This document shows positions 37,512 through 48,583 of a DNA stretch of 64,000 nt, one piece after another. The DNA lies in NCBI GenBank assembly GCA_947311845.1, contig CAMZMU010000063.1:52061420-52125419 (forward strand), read 5' to 3'. How positions within the stretch are numbered: the stretch's first letter is position 1; every line of letters starts with the position of its first letter. A program made the translations under genes and the position numbers. This DNA is from Poa pratensis. Lineage: Eukaryota > Streptophyta > Magnoliopsida > Poales > Poaceae. The notes below the pieces were generated by a model. That model saw only the letters and a program-made list of their open reading frames with translations, searched no databases and was not told the origin of the DNA.

Positions 37512-38177
37512 TTATTGGCGATGGTTTGTAGCTTTTGACTTCCTTGCCTCCCTTGCGGCCGTGATCTGAAGTCGCAAGTCGGGCAGGTGCTTCTTGGCTT
37601 CCACGATGTCATCAAAATTCTCCTGTGACTCGCGCATGGGCACGCTTTCTGCGATGCAAGCTGCTCTGGCCATGGCCTTGTCGCCTTCTTCGCATTCTTG
37701 AGCTATTCTTTTGTCGCCATCAATGGTGATGACTCCCCTGGGGCCTGGCATTTTAAGTTTCAGGTACACATAGCATGGCCTAGCCATGAACTTTGCAAAT
37801 GCTTCTCTGCCAAACAGCGCATGATATGAGCTCTGGAAATCTACAACCTCGAACCAGATATACAAACTCCTGAAGTTGCTTTGTGTCCCAAAGGCGACCT
37901 CCAAGTTGATTCGTCCCAATGGCTGAGCTGATATGCCTGGTACGACACCGTGAAACGTCGTTCTTGATGGGTGTAGCTGCTTTTCTTGGAGTTTCATTCT
38001 TTTGAAGGTTTCATAGTATAATATATTGATGCTGCTGCCTCCATCCATCAGCACTTTGCTCAACTTGTATCCTGCGACTTGAGGGGTAACCACCAGCGCG
38101 AGTTTGCCCTCTTCATTTATTTCCCTGGGTGATCCTTGCGGCTCCAAACTACTGGCTGCTCGGACCACTTTAGCCAC
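37512..38177 (-). CDS. Aspartic protease region of Gypsy B
   Basis: A 221-codon open frame with KVLMDGGSSINILYYETF as the active-site block, then FEVVDFQSSYHALFGREAFAKF and a Lys/Glu-rich tail. It is more intact than the copy in element A. The gag tail upstream is in another frame; one missing base near 38125 would join them. No RT follows, so the protein ends about 100 bp before the hairpin array. Confidence 0.8.
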   Translation of the reverse strand: MAKVVRAASSLEPQGSPREINEEGKLALVVTPQVAGYKLSKVLMDGGSSINILYYETFKRMKLQEKQLHPSRTTFHGVVPGISAQPLGRINLEVAFGTQSNFRSLYIWFEVVDFQSSYHALFGREAFAKFMARPCYVYLKLKMPGPRGVITIDGDKRIAQECEEGDKAMARAACIAESVPMRESQENFDDIVEAKKHLPDLRLQITAAREARKSKATNHRQ

Positions 38178-38700
38178 TGTGGTACAGCTGGTATTATGGC
38201 GTTAACAGCCTGATTGCGTCGTCGCGGCTTTTGCTCCCTTCTTGAAGTATTGACCACAATGGTGTGATACTGACCCAATTGTTTTGGGAACTGTGGCTGA
38301 TCTGGTTGCGGATTTGAGACGGCGTTGTTGTTGTTACCTCCGCCGTGGTTACCTCCCTCATTGTTTTGATGATTGTTGCTTATGTTGAGTGGTTGCCCAT
38401 CCTTCCACTTTTTGTAATGATAGCACTGTGTCTTTGTGTGGTTGGGTGGTTTCCCATCTTTTCCTATGTGGATGTCGCAGGGGCGGTTGAAAACCTCTTC
38501 CAAGTTAACTGGGTGAAAATTCCTTCCTCTGCCGCTGCTTTGCTTGTAACGAGTGTTTGTATTTGCAACTAACCCCGAGTTTCCTTCCTCGTTTTTGCGC
38601 TTGTTATAACTCGCATTAGCATTGCTAGCTTGCTGTTGTTGAGGCCTGCTACTGGCCTTCTTTCCCTTGCCAGTATTTTCCTCTTCCTCCCATCAGATGC
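38117..38700 (-). pseudogene. gag C-terminal part with zinc-knuckle-like patch, Gypsy B
   Basis: The frame with EEVFNRPCDIHIGKDGKP and HTKTQCYHYKKWKDG looks like the nucleic-acid-binding tail of gag. It is followed by an Asn/Gly-rich stretch and a QYHTIVVNTSRREQKPRR block. It is offset by one base from the main gag frame; restoring one G near 38692 joins the two. Element A has the same region, also broken. Confidence 0.7.
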
Positions 38701-39671
38701 GTCTCTGGTTTTATCCGAGCTAGCATACTTGTTGGCCGCTGCCATTACTTCGCTTAGGCTCTTGACTTTATCCTTCATGCGACCTAGTTTGTGGACCAGC
38801 GGCTCAAACTTGCAATTTTTCTCCATGACAAGGACTGCTGAACTGGGGGTTATGTTATCTGAGGAATGTATGATTTCTGCGACCCTTCTCATCCAGTGGC
38901 GACTCGACTCACCTTCCTTCTGTACACAACGCTCCAGGTCCTCTATACTGCAGAGTCGCTTGCATGTTCCTTGGAAATTTTTGACAAAAGCTTCCTTCAT
39001 CTCATACCAAGAGTTTATTGAATTTGGCGGCAAGTTCTGCAGCCATATATGGGCTGCGCCTTCTAACATCATGTTTAGGTACCGTGCGCAGATCTCTTCG
39101 GAGGCGTTTAGGATGCTCATGCCCATCTCGTAATTATTGAGCCAAGTAACAGGGTCCATGCTTGCGTTGTAGTTGGCGACCTTACGAGGTCCTTTGAAAT
39201 CTGCAGAGAACGGTTCGGACCTGATCCTTTCGCTGAAACAGACTGGGCCTTTGAGTCGTGACGATAGATTGGCTGAAGCTGGCCTTCCTATTGGATTAGC
39301 CGCCGCGTGTGGCTGCATAACTTCTATGGGTTGAACTTGTTGATGTTGATTTTGAGCCGCAGGTTGATTTTCCCTTTGTCGCCTAGCCGAACTTGAAGTC
39401 GCAACGTGCGGCGACTCCGCGTGGATGCTTCTTTCCGCCGTTGCTCTGCTATTGTAGGGAGTGGAGTGCAGCCGTCCCGCGTGTTCGGACATGTTTGCTT
39501 GCTATATTACTGTTGTGCTCAGCATCTCAATGGCGCACCTCGCCTCTCTGTCCATTGGGGTGTTTCCTGCTGGCGCTAACCTGGCCAAGATGTTCGTAAC
39601 CGCAAAGAGATTCTCTACTGGGCTAACATAATGTCCTTGCGGTGTGTGGAACCTTTGAGGCTGTTGTGGAG
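38569..39671 (-). CDS. gag core of Gypsy B
   Basis: A 307-codon open stretch (39492-38569) in frame with the upstream piece at 39671-39502, with one stop between them at 39502-39504. It carries the retrotransposon gag block: WLNNYEMGMSILNASEE, ARYLNMMLEGAAHIWLQNLP and AFVKNFQGTCKRLCSIEDL, followed by RHWMRRVAEIIHSSDN. Gag is the structural particle protein. The N-terminal part lies beyond the solo LTR in the same frame. Confidence 0.85.
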
Positions 39672-39676
39672 GCTGC

Positions 39677-41408
39677 TGATGCATGTAAAATGCATACATG
39701 AACTTTGCACTTTAATTGCTTATATTCCAATCATATTTGCATCATATAAGGGTTATATCAATGTTTTATCATGATTTTGGAAATATCTTAATGATTTCCT
39801 ATTTTTATGGAATTAACCCTGCACGGGCAGAAAACCCTAGTTTTGTATTTTAATGTTTCAGGGACCCAAACGTCAACGAAATCACCTGGAAATTTACGGG
39901 CGTCAATATTTGGAAGGAAGAAGGACTACGGAAAAAGGAAGCGATCAAACGGAGGCCCGAGGGCCAAACGGGCATGGCCCACGCGGCCAGGTACTGTGGC
40001 CGCGTGGGACCCACCCGTTCGGGCCTCGTGGCTCCGTTGCCGTCGATCTTCGCTCCACCGCCTTCGTCTTGACCTAAAAACGCCTATAAAAAAAGGTCCC
40101 CCATCGTTCTCTGGAAGGAGCGCCGCACAAACACAGAAACACCGAAACGGAGATCAGGAGCTGCAGATTGGAGGGGGAAAACTCCGGCGGGGCGCTGCCG
40201 GCGTGGTCTCCATCTTCTCCATCGACTTCTCCACCGTCTCCATGATGAAGAGGGAGTAGTCCACCTCTGGACTATGGATTTGTGGAAGTAACTTATGTAT
40301 CTCTCCTCTCTTGAGCTTCACTAATTAGCACCGTATGAGCTGCTGAACATGATTACGGTCACCGTTGTAATGCCTTTGTGGTGGATCTTTATGAGTTAAT
40401 ATATGTTTGAGATTGCAATGTTTGTTTCAGTTATGAGTATAGATGCATATTATGTACCCCGTTCTTGTCTACTTGTTTTGATCAAGCATGTTTATGAGAG
40501 CGTGTGTGGGGGAACGTGTGCATTAGTTGGAGTAACGGGGGATGGCTAGTGCAGTGAACGTGAGAGAAAGTTCTGCGATCCACTTTGGTATCTTTACCTT
40601 ACTTTGTTACCTCACTAGGGATAAACTAAAATACCATGCTACCGGGGATGTGGGTGTGACCATTGCCACTACTCCATGACTAGATCTAGCATGTTCTTAT
40701 TTTCACTTCATGTCATGATACTTATTGCTATACTCTGAGTTATCTTAATTACTAAGGTGTTATGATTTAGTTCGCATCTTGGTGGAGTATAAGAGAGGTT
40801 AATAACCAAAAGATCTCTATGTTAGGACATGATGCCCATATATCTAAGTAACTTGTTATCAAACCCTGTGTTGCAATCTCATATGTTAACTTTGTGTGTT
40901 CCATTGTCTACCACTTTATAAAGAGAGAGTGCATTTGTGAAACCATGAACCCCAGTCCATTTTTAATCATAAGAAACACCTTTCCAACACCATATACCAC
41001 TTTTCTATTTTCAGCCATCATTAAATCCGAAAATACAAAAATACTTTTCATCTTGCATACATCATTTTAAAACCCAAAAATATCATTTACCATTGCATCC
41101 ACCATCATTGCATATTTATTTCTTGTTTGCATTGCATAACTATCCTGATATCATTCTTACATCTTGTGCTTGACAACCACAGGTGAGGTTGAGGACCAAA
41201 ACATCTAACCTTGTTTTGTAGGTAACCAAAAGAAGGATAAGAAGATAAATCTACCACTTCAGATTCCCCGAGAGTTCGATATTAAACCCTCGAGTCACCT
41301 CTCGTGGGGAAAACTGTCTTCCACTTTACTATACACTCTGCACTTGGAGTCTCAACCTAATTCCCGTTTATTTGTGCAGGCATCAATACTTGCTCTTCGG
41401 GATCATCA
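39677..41408. mobile_element. Solo LTR nested in Gypsy B gag
   Basis: 1732 bp starting TGATGCATGTAAAATGCATA and ending TTCGGGATCATCA, flanked by the 5-bp duplication GCTGC (39672-39676 and 41409-41413). Only one copy of the unit is present. The gag frame is the same on both sides because insert plus duplication is a multiple of three. A promoter-like GC-rich part lies at 39950-40250. Family not named. Confidence 0.85.
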
Positions 41409-42519
41409 GCTGCTGAACAAAGGTTGGCTGCGGCAATGGCGGGGGCATGATGGCCCTATTGTTAGCTTGTATTATGGCCCTTGACTCAGGTATTTCCGCT
41501 GCTCTCGGCGCTGCGAAGGATGGAACCGCTGGTACAACTGATGATACATCGATCGCTTGAGCCGCTGGCGCGGCTGATGGTGCCACGGACCGCATAAGGG
41601 CAGACGGTGCCACGTGTGTGGGCACCGTGACTGCTGGTCGTGTAATTCCTGACCATGCGACCGGGCGCACTGCGTTGGTGGCGACTGATGGGATCGCGTT
41701 GGGTGGTGCCGCGGGAACCGCGATTGTTGGTCCGGCGGTGGGCGATTGGAACAGCTCCATAGGATTTACTGCTCCTGGCTGCAGGCGACTCGCATGGCGT
41801 CTGTGTGGCAAGGTGGCATGTACTCCTTGTAGAGTATTGGTTTCCTCGATGAGTCGCAGTTGCTCCTGTTGGAGGCGCTGTTCCTCGCGCGCCAGCCTGG
41901 CTCTCTCGTCTGCGATTCTCTGGACTTCATCATATAGCCCGATCCTGGTGGCCTCCAATTATGTCACTCTAGCGGCCGCGTTAACCGCAAATATCGGCGT
42001 AAGTAGCACACTTCCCTGTGGCGGCGTGACCGCTGCGTTGGGGGCTACCCTTGACCCTGATCCCGCAGTCGCAACGCCGGGTGGAGTCTCTCTGTTTGCA
42101 ACTCCTGAGGCCGCGACTCCTGGCGTTATCGTAGCGGATGCCGCGACTCCTGATGCGTCTGTCGCGGCCTGTTCTGCTGCTTCTGGCGGCGTGGGGGCTA
42201 AGCTGTCTGGTGGCATGCCCAGCCCTTCGTCCGCTTCTGTGGTCCTGTAGACCCCTTCTATGTACCGATCTCCTACAGAGGGCGAGTCGCCATCCACAGG
42301 GCCTCCGCATAGCCTTTCCTCAAGGACATACTCAATGGATTGGCCTTCTTCGTCTTCAAGAGGTAGCGACTCATAGTTGATAGATTCTTCTTCTTGGTCC
42401 ACTGTTACTGCGACTCCTTCTTCTGAGTCGCCATGTTGCGATGGATCTTCTGACTCGCCGCAAATGAAGCCGACGAAGACATGGACCGATCCAAACGGGA
42501 TGATGTGGCCGGTTTCCAA
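41409..42519 (-). pseudogene. gag N-terminal part of Gypsy B
   Basis: A continuous frame with one stop at 41959-41961, where element A has a Glu codon in the related RATEIEAAR segment. The first part is very acidic (EEESINYESLPLEDEE). The second has a Glu/Arg/Gln-rich helix (DERARLAREEQRLQQEQLRL), probably a coiled coil. It continues across the solo LTR into the gag core. Confidence 0.75.
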
Positions 42520-42626
42520 GTAGTCAGCTTCAGGTGTGTGCCATTGACCGTGATGATGCGGCCAACGACAAGATCTTCAGCTCCCTTCATGGATCCTGCG
42601 CGGAACGTGACGCTCTTGACCGCAGG

Positions 42627-42643
42627 CCCCACGGTGGGCGCCA
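42627..42643 (-). promoter_or_regulatory. Primer binding site of Gypsy B
   Basis: TGGCGCCCACCGTGGGG on the minus strand, directly inside the 5' LTR and identical to that of element A. Confidence 0.8.
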
Positions 42644-42645
42644 AC

Positions 42646-43162
42646 TGTCGTGGGTTTGTCACGTCAGGTTTCATAGATGACTTCGTAGGTGTGGGATTAC
42701 GCGAGTCAAGCATCTCCGAGCTTGGGATCGCAGGAACAAAGATCAACACAGATTTACCCAGGTTCGGCCCCCTCAATGTGAGGTAAAAGATCTACTTCCT
42801 GCCTACTCTAGATTGGTATTGATATGATAATCGAGGTGTTACAATGGAGGCGATCCGATCTGGTACTCGCCGTATGAGCTAGGGTTTTAGGGCTTGACAG
42901 CTTGATCGTCTCTAAGTCATGCGAGTCCTCTTTATATACACAGAGGCTCGTCAGGTTACAAAGGAAACTTTCCCCACAAGGAATACGTCCATCGAGGCTT
43001 ATTTGGAAACTACTTGGTCTTCACGTCCTCCGGGATATGTCTTCTAGATCTTTCCCCTTATGGCGGTTCAATACTGGGCTTGCTCCCAAGTGGGCCTTTG
43101 CCCGTGCGAGTAAAGTAAGTCGCACTGGGCCGCGGGTTAATCCAGAAAGTATTCCCCCAACA
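42646..43162 (-). repeat. 5' LTR of Gypsy B
   Basis: A 517-bp LTR. Its last bases on the plus strand are CCCCCAACA where the other copies have CCCCCGACA. It is followed by the duplication GCAAG. Confidence 0.93.
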
Positions 43163-43231
43163 GCAAGTTCTGCTTCCATGGTTGACCTCGTCAAAATGGT
43201 CTGTTTGCAAGACCTCCACGACACTGCGCCA
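43163..43231 (-). pseudogene. Copia RT-RNase H junction fragment
   Basis: On the minus strand this reads SWRSCKQTILTRSTMEAELA, a hallmark of the start of Copia RNase H. It is the only Copia DNA left between the two nested elements. It connects the RT at 50162 to the RNase H tail at 32472. Confidence 0.9.
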
Positions 43232-44830
43232 TGATACGTCTCAAACGTATCTATAATTTTTGATGTTCCATGCTGATATTATACCAATTGTTACATGTTT
43301 TGCATCCACTTTATGTCACTTTTATACATTTTTTGGGACTAACCTATTAACAAGATGCCACAGTGCCAGTTAATGTTTTCTGCTGTTTTTGTATTCCAGA
43401 AAAGCCAGTCAGGAAATATTCTCGGAATTGGACAAAACTTCACGGAGGGACCTATTTTATCAGAACACACCTGGAGGTCCAAAGGAGCAACGAAGAGGAG
43501 CCACGTGGGACCAACACGCGGGCAGGGCGCGGGCCCCCCCTCTGGCGCATCGAGGCCACGTGTGGGCCCCACGGGGCTCTCTAGCCGCCGCCCTTTCTCC
43601 TACTTATTCCCCCCGACGCGAAAACCCTAAATACCCGAGCCATTATCCATGAAAAGTTCCAGAGGCGCAGCCGTCGTCAACCCTAGCTCGGGAGGGTCCA
43701 GAACCTCTTCCCGACACCCTGCCGGAGAGGGGAATCATCACTGGAGGGCTCTACATCGCCATGCCTGCCTCCGGAGTGATGCGTGAGTAGTTCATCCTTG
43801 GACTACGGGTCCATAGCAGTAGCTAGATGGTTGTCTCTCCACTTTGTGCCATCATGTTTAGATCTTGTGAGCTGCCTAACATGATCAAGATCATCTTATT
43901 GTAATGCTACATGTTGTGTTTGCTGGGATCCGATGAATATTGAATACTATGTCAAGTTGATTATCAATCTATCTTATATGTTATTTATGACCTTGCATGC
44001 TTTCCGTTACTAGTAGATGTTTTGGCCAAGTAGATGCTTGTAACTCCAAGAGGGAGTATTTATGCTAGATAGTGGGTTCATGCCTTCGGTAATCTGGGAG
44101 AGTGACAGCAACTTCTAAGATTGCGGATGTGCTGTTGCTACTAGGGATAACCTAACAATGCTATGTCCACGGTCATATGTATTTGTTTACATTACGCACA
44201 TTACTTAATTCGATTATCCGTTGCTTGCAACTTAATACCAACGGGGGACTCGGATGACAACCTGGCGGTGGATTATTAGTCATAGATGCTGTTGGATAAC
44301 GGTCTATGTATTTTGTCGTAATGCCCAATTAAATATCATAGTAGTCATCATGTCATATATATGCATTGTCATGCGCTCAATATTTGTCAATTGCCCAGCT
44401 GTAATTTGTTCACCCAGCATGTTAGTTATCTTTTATGGAGAGATACCACTAGTGAACTGTGGACCCCGGTCCATTCTTTTACATTGATTAAACCACAAAC
44501 TGCAAACATTGTTCCTTTTCATTCCCTGCAATTTACTACTGTTTTCCACACCATATGTTTAATTCTTTGTTTTCAGCAAGCCGGTGAGATTGACAACCTC
44601 ACTGTTTCGTTGGGGCAAAGTAGTTTGATTGTGTTGTGTGCAGGTTCCACGTCAGCGCCGGATTCCCTGATGTTGCGCCGCATCATATTTCGTCGTTGAC
44701 AACCTTCAGAAACGCTACTACTCCTACTGGTTCGATTAAACCTTGGTTTCATACTGAGGGAAAACTTGCTGCTGACTACATCATACCTTCCTCTTGGGGT
44801 CTCCCAACGAACGTGTGTTTCACGTCATCA
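43232..44830 (+). repeat. 5' LTR of the non-autonomous element
   Basis: 1599 bp, starting TGATACGTCTCAAACG and ending GTTTCACGTCATCA. It pairs with 48584-50156, with small indels between them. Confidence 0.93.
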
Positions 44831-44841
44831 AGCCTATTTTC

Positions 44842-44859
44842 TGGCGCCGTTGCCGGGGA
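44842..44859 (+). promoter_or_regulatory. Primer binding site, tRNA-Asp type
   Basis: TGGCGCCGTTGCCGGGGA starts 11 bases after the LTR. From memory it is complementary to the 3' end of plant tRNA-Asp including CCA. It is repeated with the same flank (CTATTTTC) at 44932-44949. Confidence 0.85.
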
Positions 44860-44931
44860 AAAGAGCAAGCATTTCACTCCAACAATTTGCTCCCCTGTCA
44901 ACACGCCATAAAAGTAGTACCAACTATTTTC

Positions 44932-44949
44932 TGGCGCCGTTGCCGGGGA
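44932..44949 (+). repeat. Second copy of the primer binding site
   Basis: TGGCGCCGTTGCCGGGGA again, preceded by ACTATTTTC. It lies 90 bp downstream of the first, so a block of about 90 bp appears duplicated. Whether both could prime is unknown. Confidence 0.85.
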
Positions 44950-45155
44950 GTAGAAGCATTTCTGCAAGAGGAGTTTCACGCTTCCAATCTCTTTACTTTG
45001 TTTTTGTCTTGCTTAGTTTATTTTATTTTATCTTGTTTGCTTTCAATTATCAAAAACACAAAAAAATTAGTTTCTTGCATCTAGTTTATTTCGGTTTGTT
45101 ATTATGTCTAGTTCTTTACTTGCTATCAATGGTTACTTTACTTGAAACTAGTCCT

Positions 45156-45662
45156 ATGGCTGAAAACAACATGAGAGAGCTTTATGAAATTTATCTTGAG
45201 TTGGGATATGAAGTGTTTGAAGAGAAAATTAAAAAGCCTATGGTACTTTATTTAAATAACAATCATGATAGTAGCAATGTTATTAGCATACATTCTTTGA
45301 ACACCATTATTGCTAATGCCATGGAAAGCTCTAAGCTTGGGGAAGCTGGTTTTGATAAAAATGATATTTTTAGTCCCCCAAGCTTGGAGGAGTAAATTTT
45401 CTTTGATGATACTTTGCCTCCACTTAATGATGATTATAATGATTGTACTAGTTTTACTCCCACTATTACTCATGAAATTGATTATGCTTGTGTGGATAGT
45501 AATGATACTTTTATGCATGTGCATCATGATAAGAATGCTTTATGTGATAGGTATATTGTTGAGTCTATTCATGATGCTACTGAAAATTATTTTGAAAGAG
45601 GAAAATATGGTTATAGAAATCTTCATGTTATTAAATTTCCTCTCTTTATGAGAAAGTTTTGA
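45156..45662 (+). pseudogene. Unknown acidic ORF of the non-autonomous element
   Basis: A frame of about 168 codons from ATG at 45156 to TGA at 45662, interrupted once by TAA at 45393-45395. The first part (MAENNMRELYEIYLELGYEV) looks helical. The second is rich in Asp, Asn and His (LPPLNDDYNDCTSF, HVHHDKNALCDRY) and ends KFPLFMRKF. It has none of the usual retrotransposon motifs. The frame is kept on both sides of the stop, which suggests a once-coding protein. I do not recognise it. Confidence 0.5.
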
Positions 45663-45959
45663 CTTTCTCTTGTGTTGCTTCTATATGATGTTTGCTTTAA
45701 GACCTAATGGTCAGTATGAGAGAGGGAGACACAGTTTCATATATCGCAATAATATTAAGTCTCCTCTCTTTATGTTGAAAATTTTGAAGTTGCACTTGTT
45801 TTGCCTTCCTATGCTAGTTACTTTGTGCTTCATTGACTTGTTTTCTTACAAGGCTCCTATGCATAGGAAGAGTGTTAGATTTAAACATGTTTTATATATG
45901 CTTCTTGATGCTCTCTTTTATGTTTCAACTCTCATCTTTATGTGAGCATCATAAAAATC

Positions 45960-46012
45960 ACTATGCCTAGCTAAAAGGCGTTAAAGAAAAGCGCTTATGG
46001 GAGGCAACCCAT
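45960..46012 (+). repeat. Structured non-coding motif in the internal region
   Basis: The block GGCGTTAAAGAAAAGCGC followed by TGGGAGGCAACCCA contains two short inverted repeats (GCG/CGC and TGGG/CCCA). It lies between the ORF and the 3' half. It may be RNA structure of the element, such as packaging or dimerisation, but this is inference. Confidence 0.3.
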
Positions 46013-46597
46013 TATTTTTATTTCTGCAATTTTTCTTTATTGAGTCAAGGAGTTTGTTTACTTCTGTAGCAACTCCTTTGTATCTTTATTTTCTCGCATT
46101 GTTGTGCCAAGAGTAGCCTCTAATGTTAAGATGATGCTTAATTTTGATTGCTGCGCAGAAACAGATTTTTGCTGTTCACTGTACGAAATTCCTAAAATCA
46201 CCAGATTGTTAATTAAATCTGAAATTTTTGTGCGTAATCTTTATGAATGTCTGAATCTTTCATTAGTTCAAAGTTTTTCGATCTGAGCGTCGTAAGTGCC
46301 TCGAAAAAATTCGTCTTTGCGGACTGTTCTGTTTTAGACAGATTATGCCTTTTTATTTTGCATTCTCTCTTTTACTAGTGTTGAGTGAAATTCTTTTTTG
46401 GGTGGAAGAGCTTCACATAACATCAGTGGCTGTAGCTAATGTTTAAAGTAACAAGTCATATTGCGTCTTTATGAACATGTGAGTTTTTGATTATGCACTA
46501 ACCCTCTAATGAGATTACTTTGAGTTTGGTGTGACGGAAGTTTTCAAGGGTCAAGAGAGAAGGATGATATAATAGGATCAAGAAGAGTGAAGAGCTT

Positions 46598-46683
46598 AAG
46601 CTTGGGGAGGCTCCCATGGATCTCCCCAGCATATTTCAAGAAGACTCAAGCGTCTAAGCTTGGGGATGCCCAAGGCATCCCCT
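46598..46683 (+). repeat. Two PPT-like hairpins
   Basis: AAGCTTGGGGAGG followed by TCTCCCC, and AAGCTTGGGGATGCC followed by CAA and GGCATCCCC. The second is a perfect 9-bp stem with a 3-base loop. Both begin with the sequence found at the polypurine tract before the right LTR. Confidence 0.7.
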
Positions 46684-48561
46684 TCTTCATCGGCAAAATT
46701 ATCAGGTCATCTCTAGTGAAACTATATTTTAATTCTTTCACATCATATGTGCTTTTCTTGGAGCGTCTGTGTGCTTTTATTTTCAATAAAGCTTGACTGG
46801 ACCCTAGCATTCTTGATTGGGAGAGAGACACGCTCCGCTTTTTCATGAGAATACTCCTATTCTTCACTTATATTTGTTGAGTATTCATATCTAGCGCTGT
46901 TCAGCTTTTAGCTCTTGTTTTCATGTATCTCTTGTCAGAGCTATTAGCTTTCTTTTGTAGAAAGTACTCTCTTGCTTCACTTATATTTGTTTGGAGAGTT
47001 GAAATAAATTGATTGGTGTTTGGTTGGTTCAGAAAATGTTGCATGTGGTAATTGGTATAAGGAAAAACTTGCTTAATCTTGTAGATCACTAATTTGGATA
47101 ACTTGATGCTTGTCAATTGTTTTGAGTTAACAAGTAGATCATGATTAAATTTGCATCATGAGTTAAGCCTATTAGTGAAGAACTACCGTAAAGCTTGTTG
47201 AAAATTTGGTTTGCATCGGTGGTATCTCTAAGGTCTAGATATTTTCTAATAAAGGGTTTGGTTAACAAGGAAGACGGTATGAAGTCTTATAACGTTTGCA
47301 ATATGTTTGTCATATAAAACTTGGTGTACGGGTTGATATTCTTGTTTGCTTACATAACCTTGCTAGCCTAAACTCTGTACTGAGAGGGAATGCTTCTCGT
47401 GCATCCAAATCCTTGAGCCAAAATCCATGCCATTTGTGTCCACCATAACTACCTATATGTGGTATTTCCTTGCCACTCCAAGTAAATTTTTCATGTGCTA
47501 CCTTTAAATTATTCAAAATGTTATTATTCCCTTTTTGTGTCAATGTTTACTAGCTCATGAGGAATTAGTGTGGTTATTCTTTATTCTATTTGTCAATGGA
47601 CTTTTACACCTGGACTAGTGGCATATACATCCGCTTATCCAATAATTTGCAAAAAGAGCTGGCAACGGGGTGCCCAGTCCCAATTAATTACAACTTTAAC
47701 CAATTAATTCTCTTCACACTTTTGCCCTGATTCATCAGTAAGCAATGACAAACAGTGAAATACCTGAATGTGTGTAAACCAAAGAGAAAGAGGGATGATC
47801 TGCCTTGCTGGTAGAAATAACGTCCTTCATGGGAGCCGCTCTTAAAAGTCCGTTTGACAGGTAGAATACTGTTCTCACCCGCTACCATTCGTTGACAATT
47901 AACAAACACCTCTCAAAAATAGATACTCCTCCATGGTATGTGATTGATGGAAGGCACCCGAGGATTCGGTTAGCCATGGCTTGTGTTAGCAAGGTTGGGA
48001 GGAGTATCAAATATTTTATGCAATCTCTATATGCTTTCAAAAACCTAAAAGCTCTAGCACATGATTTAATCCCTGCTTCCCTCTGCGAAGGGCCTTTCTT
48101 TTACTTTTATGTTGAGTCAGTTTTCCTATTCTTTCTGTCTTCCACAAGCAAACACTAGTGTCAACTTTGTTACAACATGCGTTATATGCAATATTGGACT
48201 TGTTATACTACTTTGTGTTGACAATATCCATGAGATAAATATGTTGAAAGTTGAAGCAAATGCTGAAACTTAATTCTTCCTTTGTGTTGATTAAATACCT
48301 TTTATTAGAAACTATTGCTTTATGAGTTAACACTTATGCAAAACTGTTTGATGCTTGTCTCGAAAGTACTATTCATGAAAACGTTTAGCTTGTGTGATTC
48401 ATTGTTTACTCATTATCTATTTGGTAGCAAATTATAGACCATTGACTTGGATCACTTCATTCATTTACATGTGCCTTGCAATATTATATGATCAAGATTA
48501 TGATGTAGCATGTCACCTCAAAAATTATTTTGTTTTTATCGTTTACCTACTCGAGGACGAG
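46684..48561. other. Non-coding internal DNA of the non-autonomous element
   Basis: About 1.9 kb of AT-rich sequence with many short frames on both strands and no recognised domain. I see no reverse transcriptase, integrase or gag trace here. Confidence 0.6.
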
Positions 48562-48583
48562 TAGGAACTAAGCTTGGGGATGC
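48562..48583 (+). promoter_or_regulatory. Polypurine tract region
   Basis: GGAACTAAGCTTGGGGATGC lies directly before the right LTR start (TGATACG at 48584). GGGGA is the likely plus-strand priming site. AAGCTTGGGGA occurs at least twice more upstream. Confidence 0.75.

Larger units (their letters stand above)
32473..43162 (-). mobile_element. Gypsy LTR element B with opposite-strand gene (non-autonomous)
   Basis: A 10.7-kb element with LTRs 32473-32986 and 42646-43162 and the duplication GCAAG on both sides (32468-32472, 43163-43167). LTRs, PBS, gag, protease and hairpin array match element A. RT, RNase H and integrase are absent: the protease is followed directly by the hairpin array. A multi-exon gene on the plus strand fills the 33.3-36.6 kb region. 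A solo LTR (39677-41408) interrupts gag. It would need pol from a relative such as A. Confidence 0.93.

Noticed and set aside
44254..44699. Frames within the 43232-44830 LTR, also seen at 49613-50025
   Set aside because: They occur in both LTRs because these are copies. No sign of coding beyond chance.
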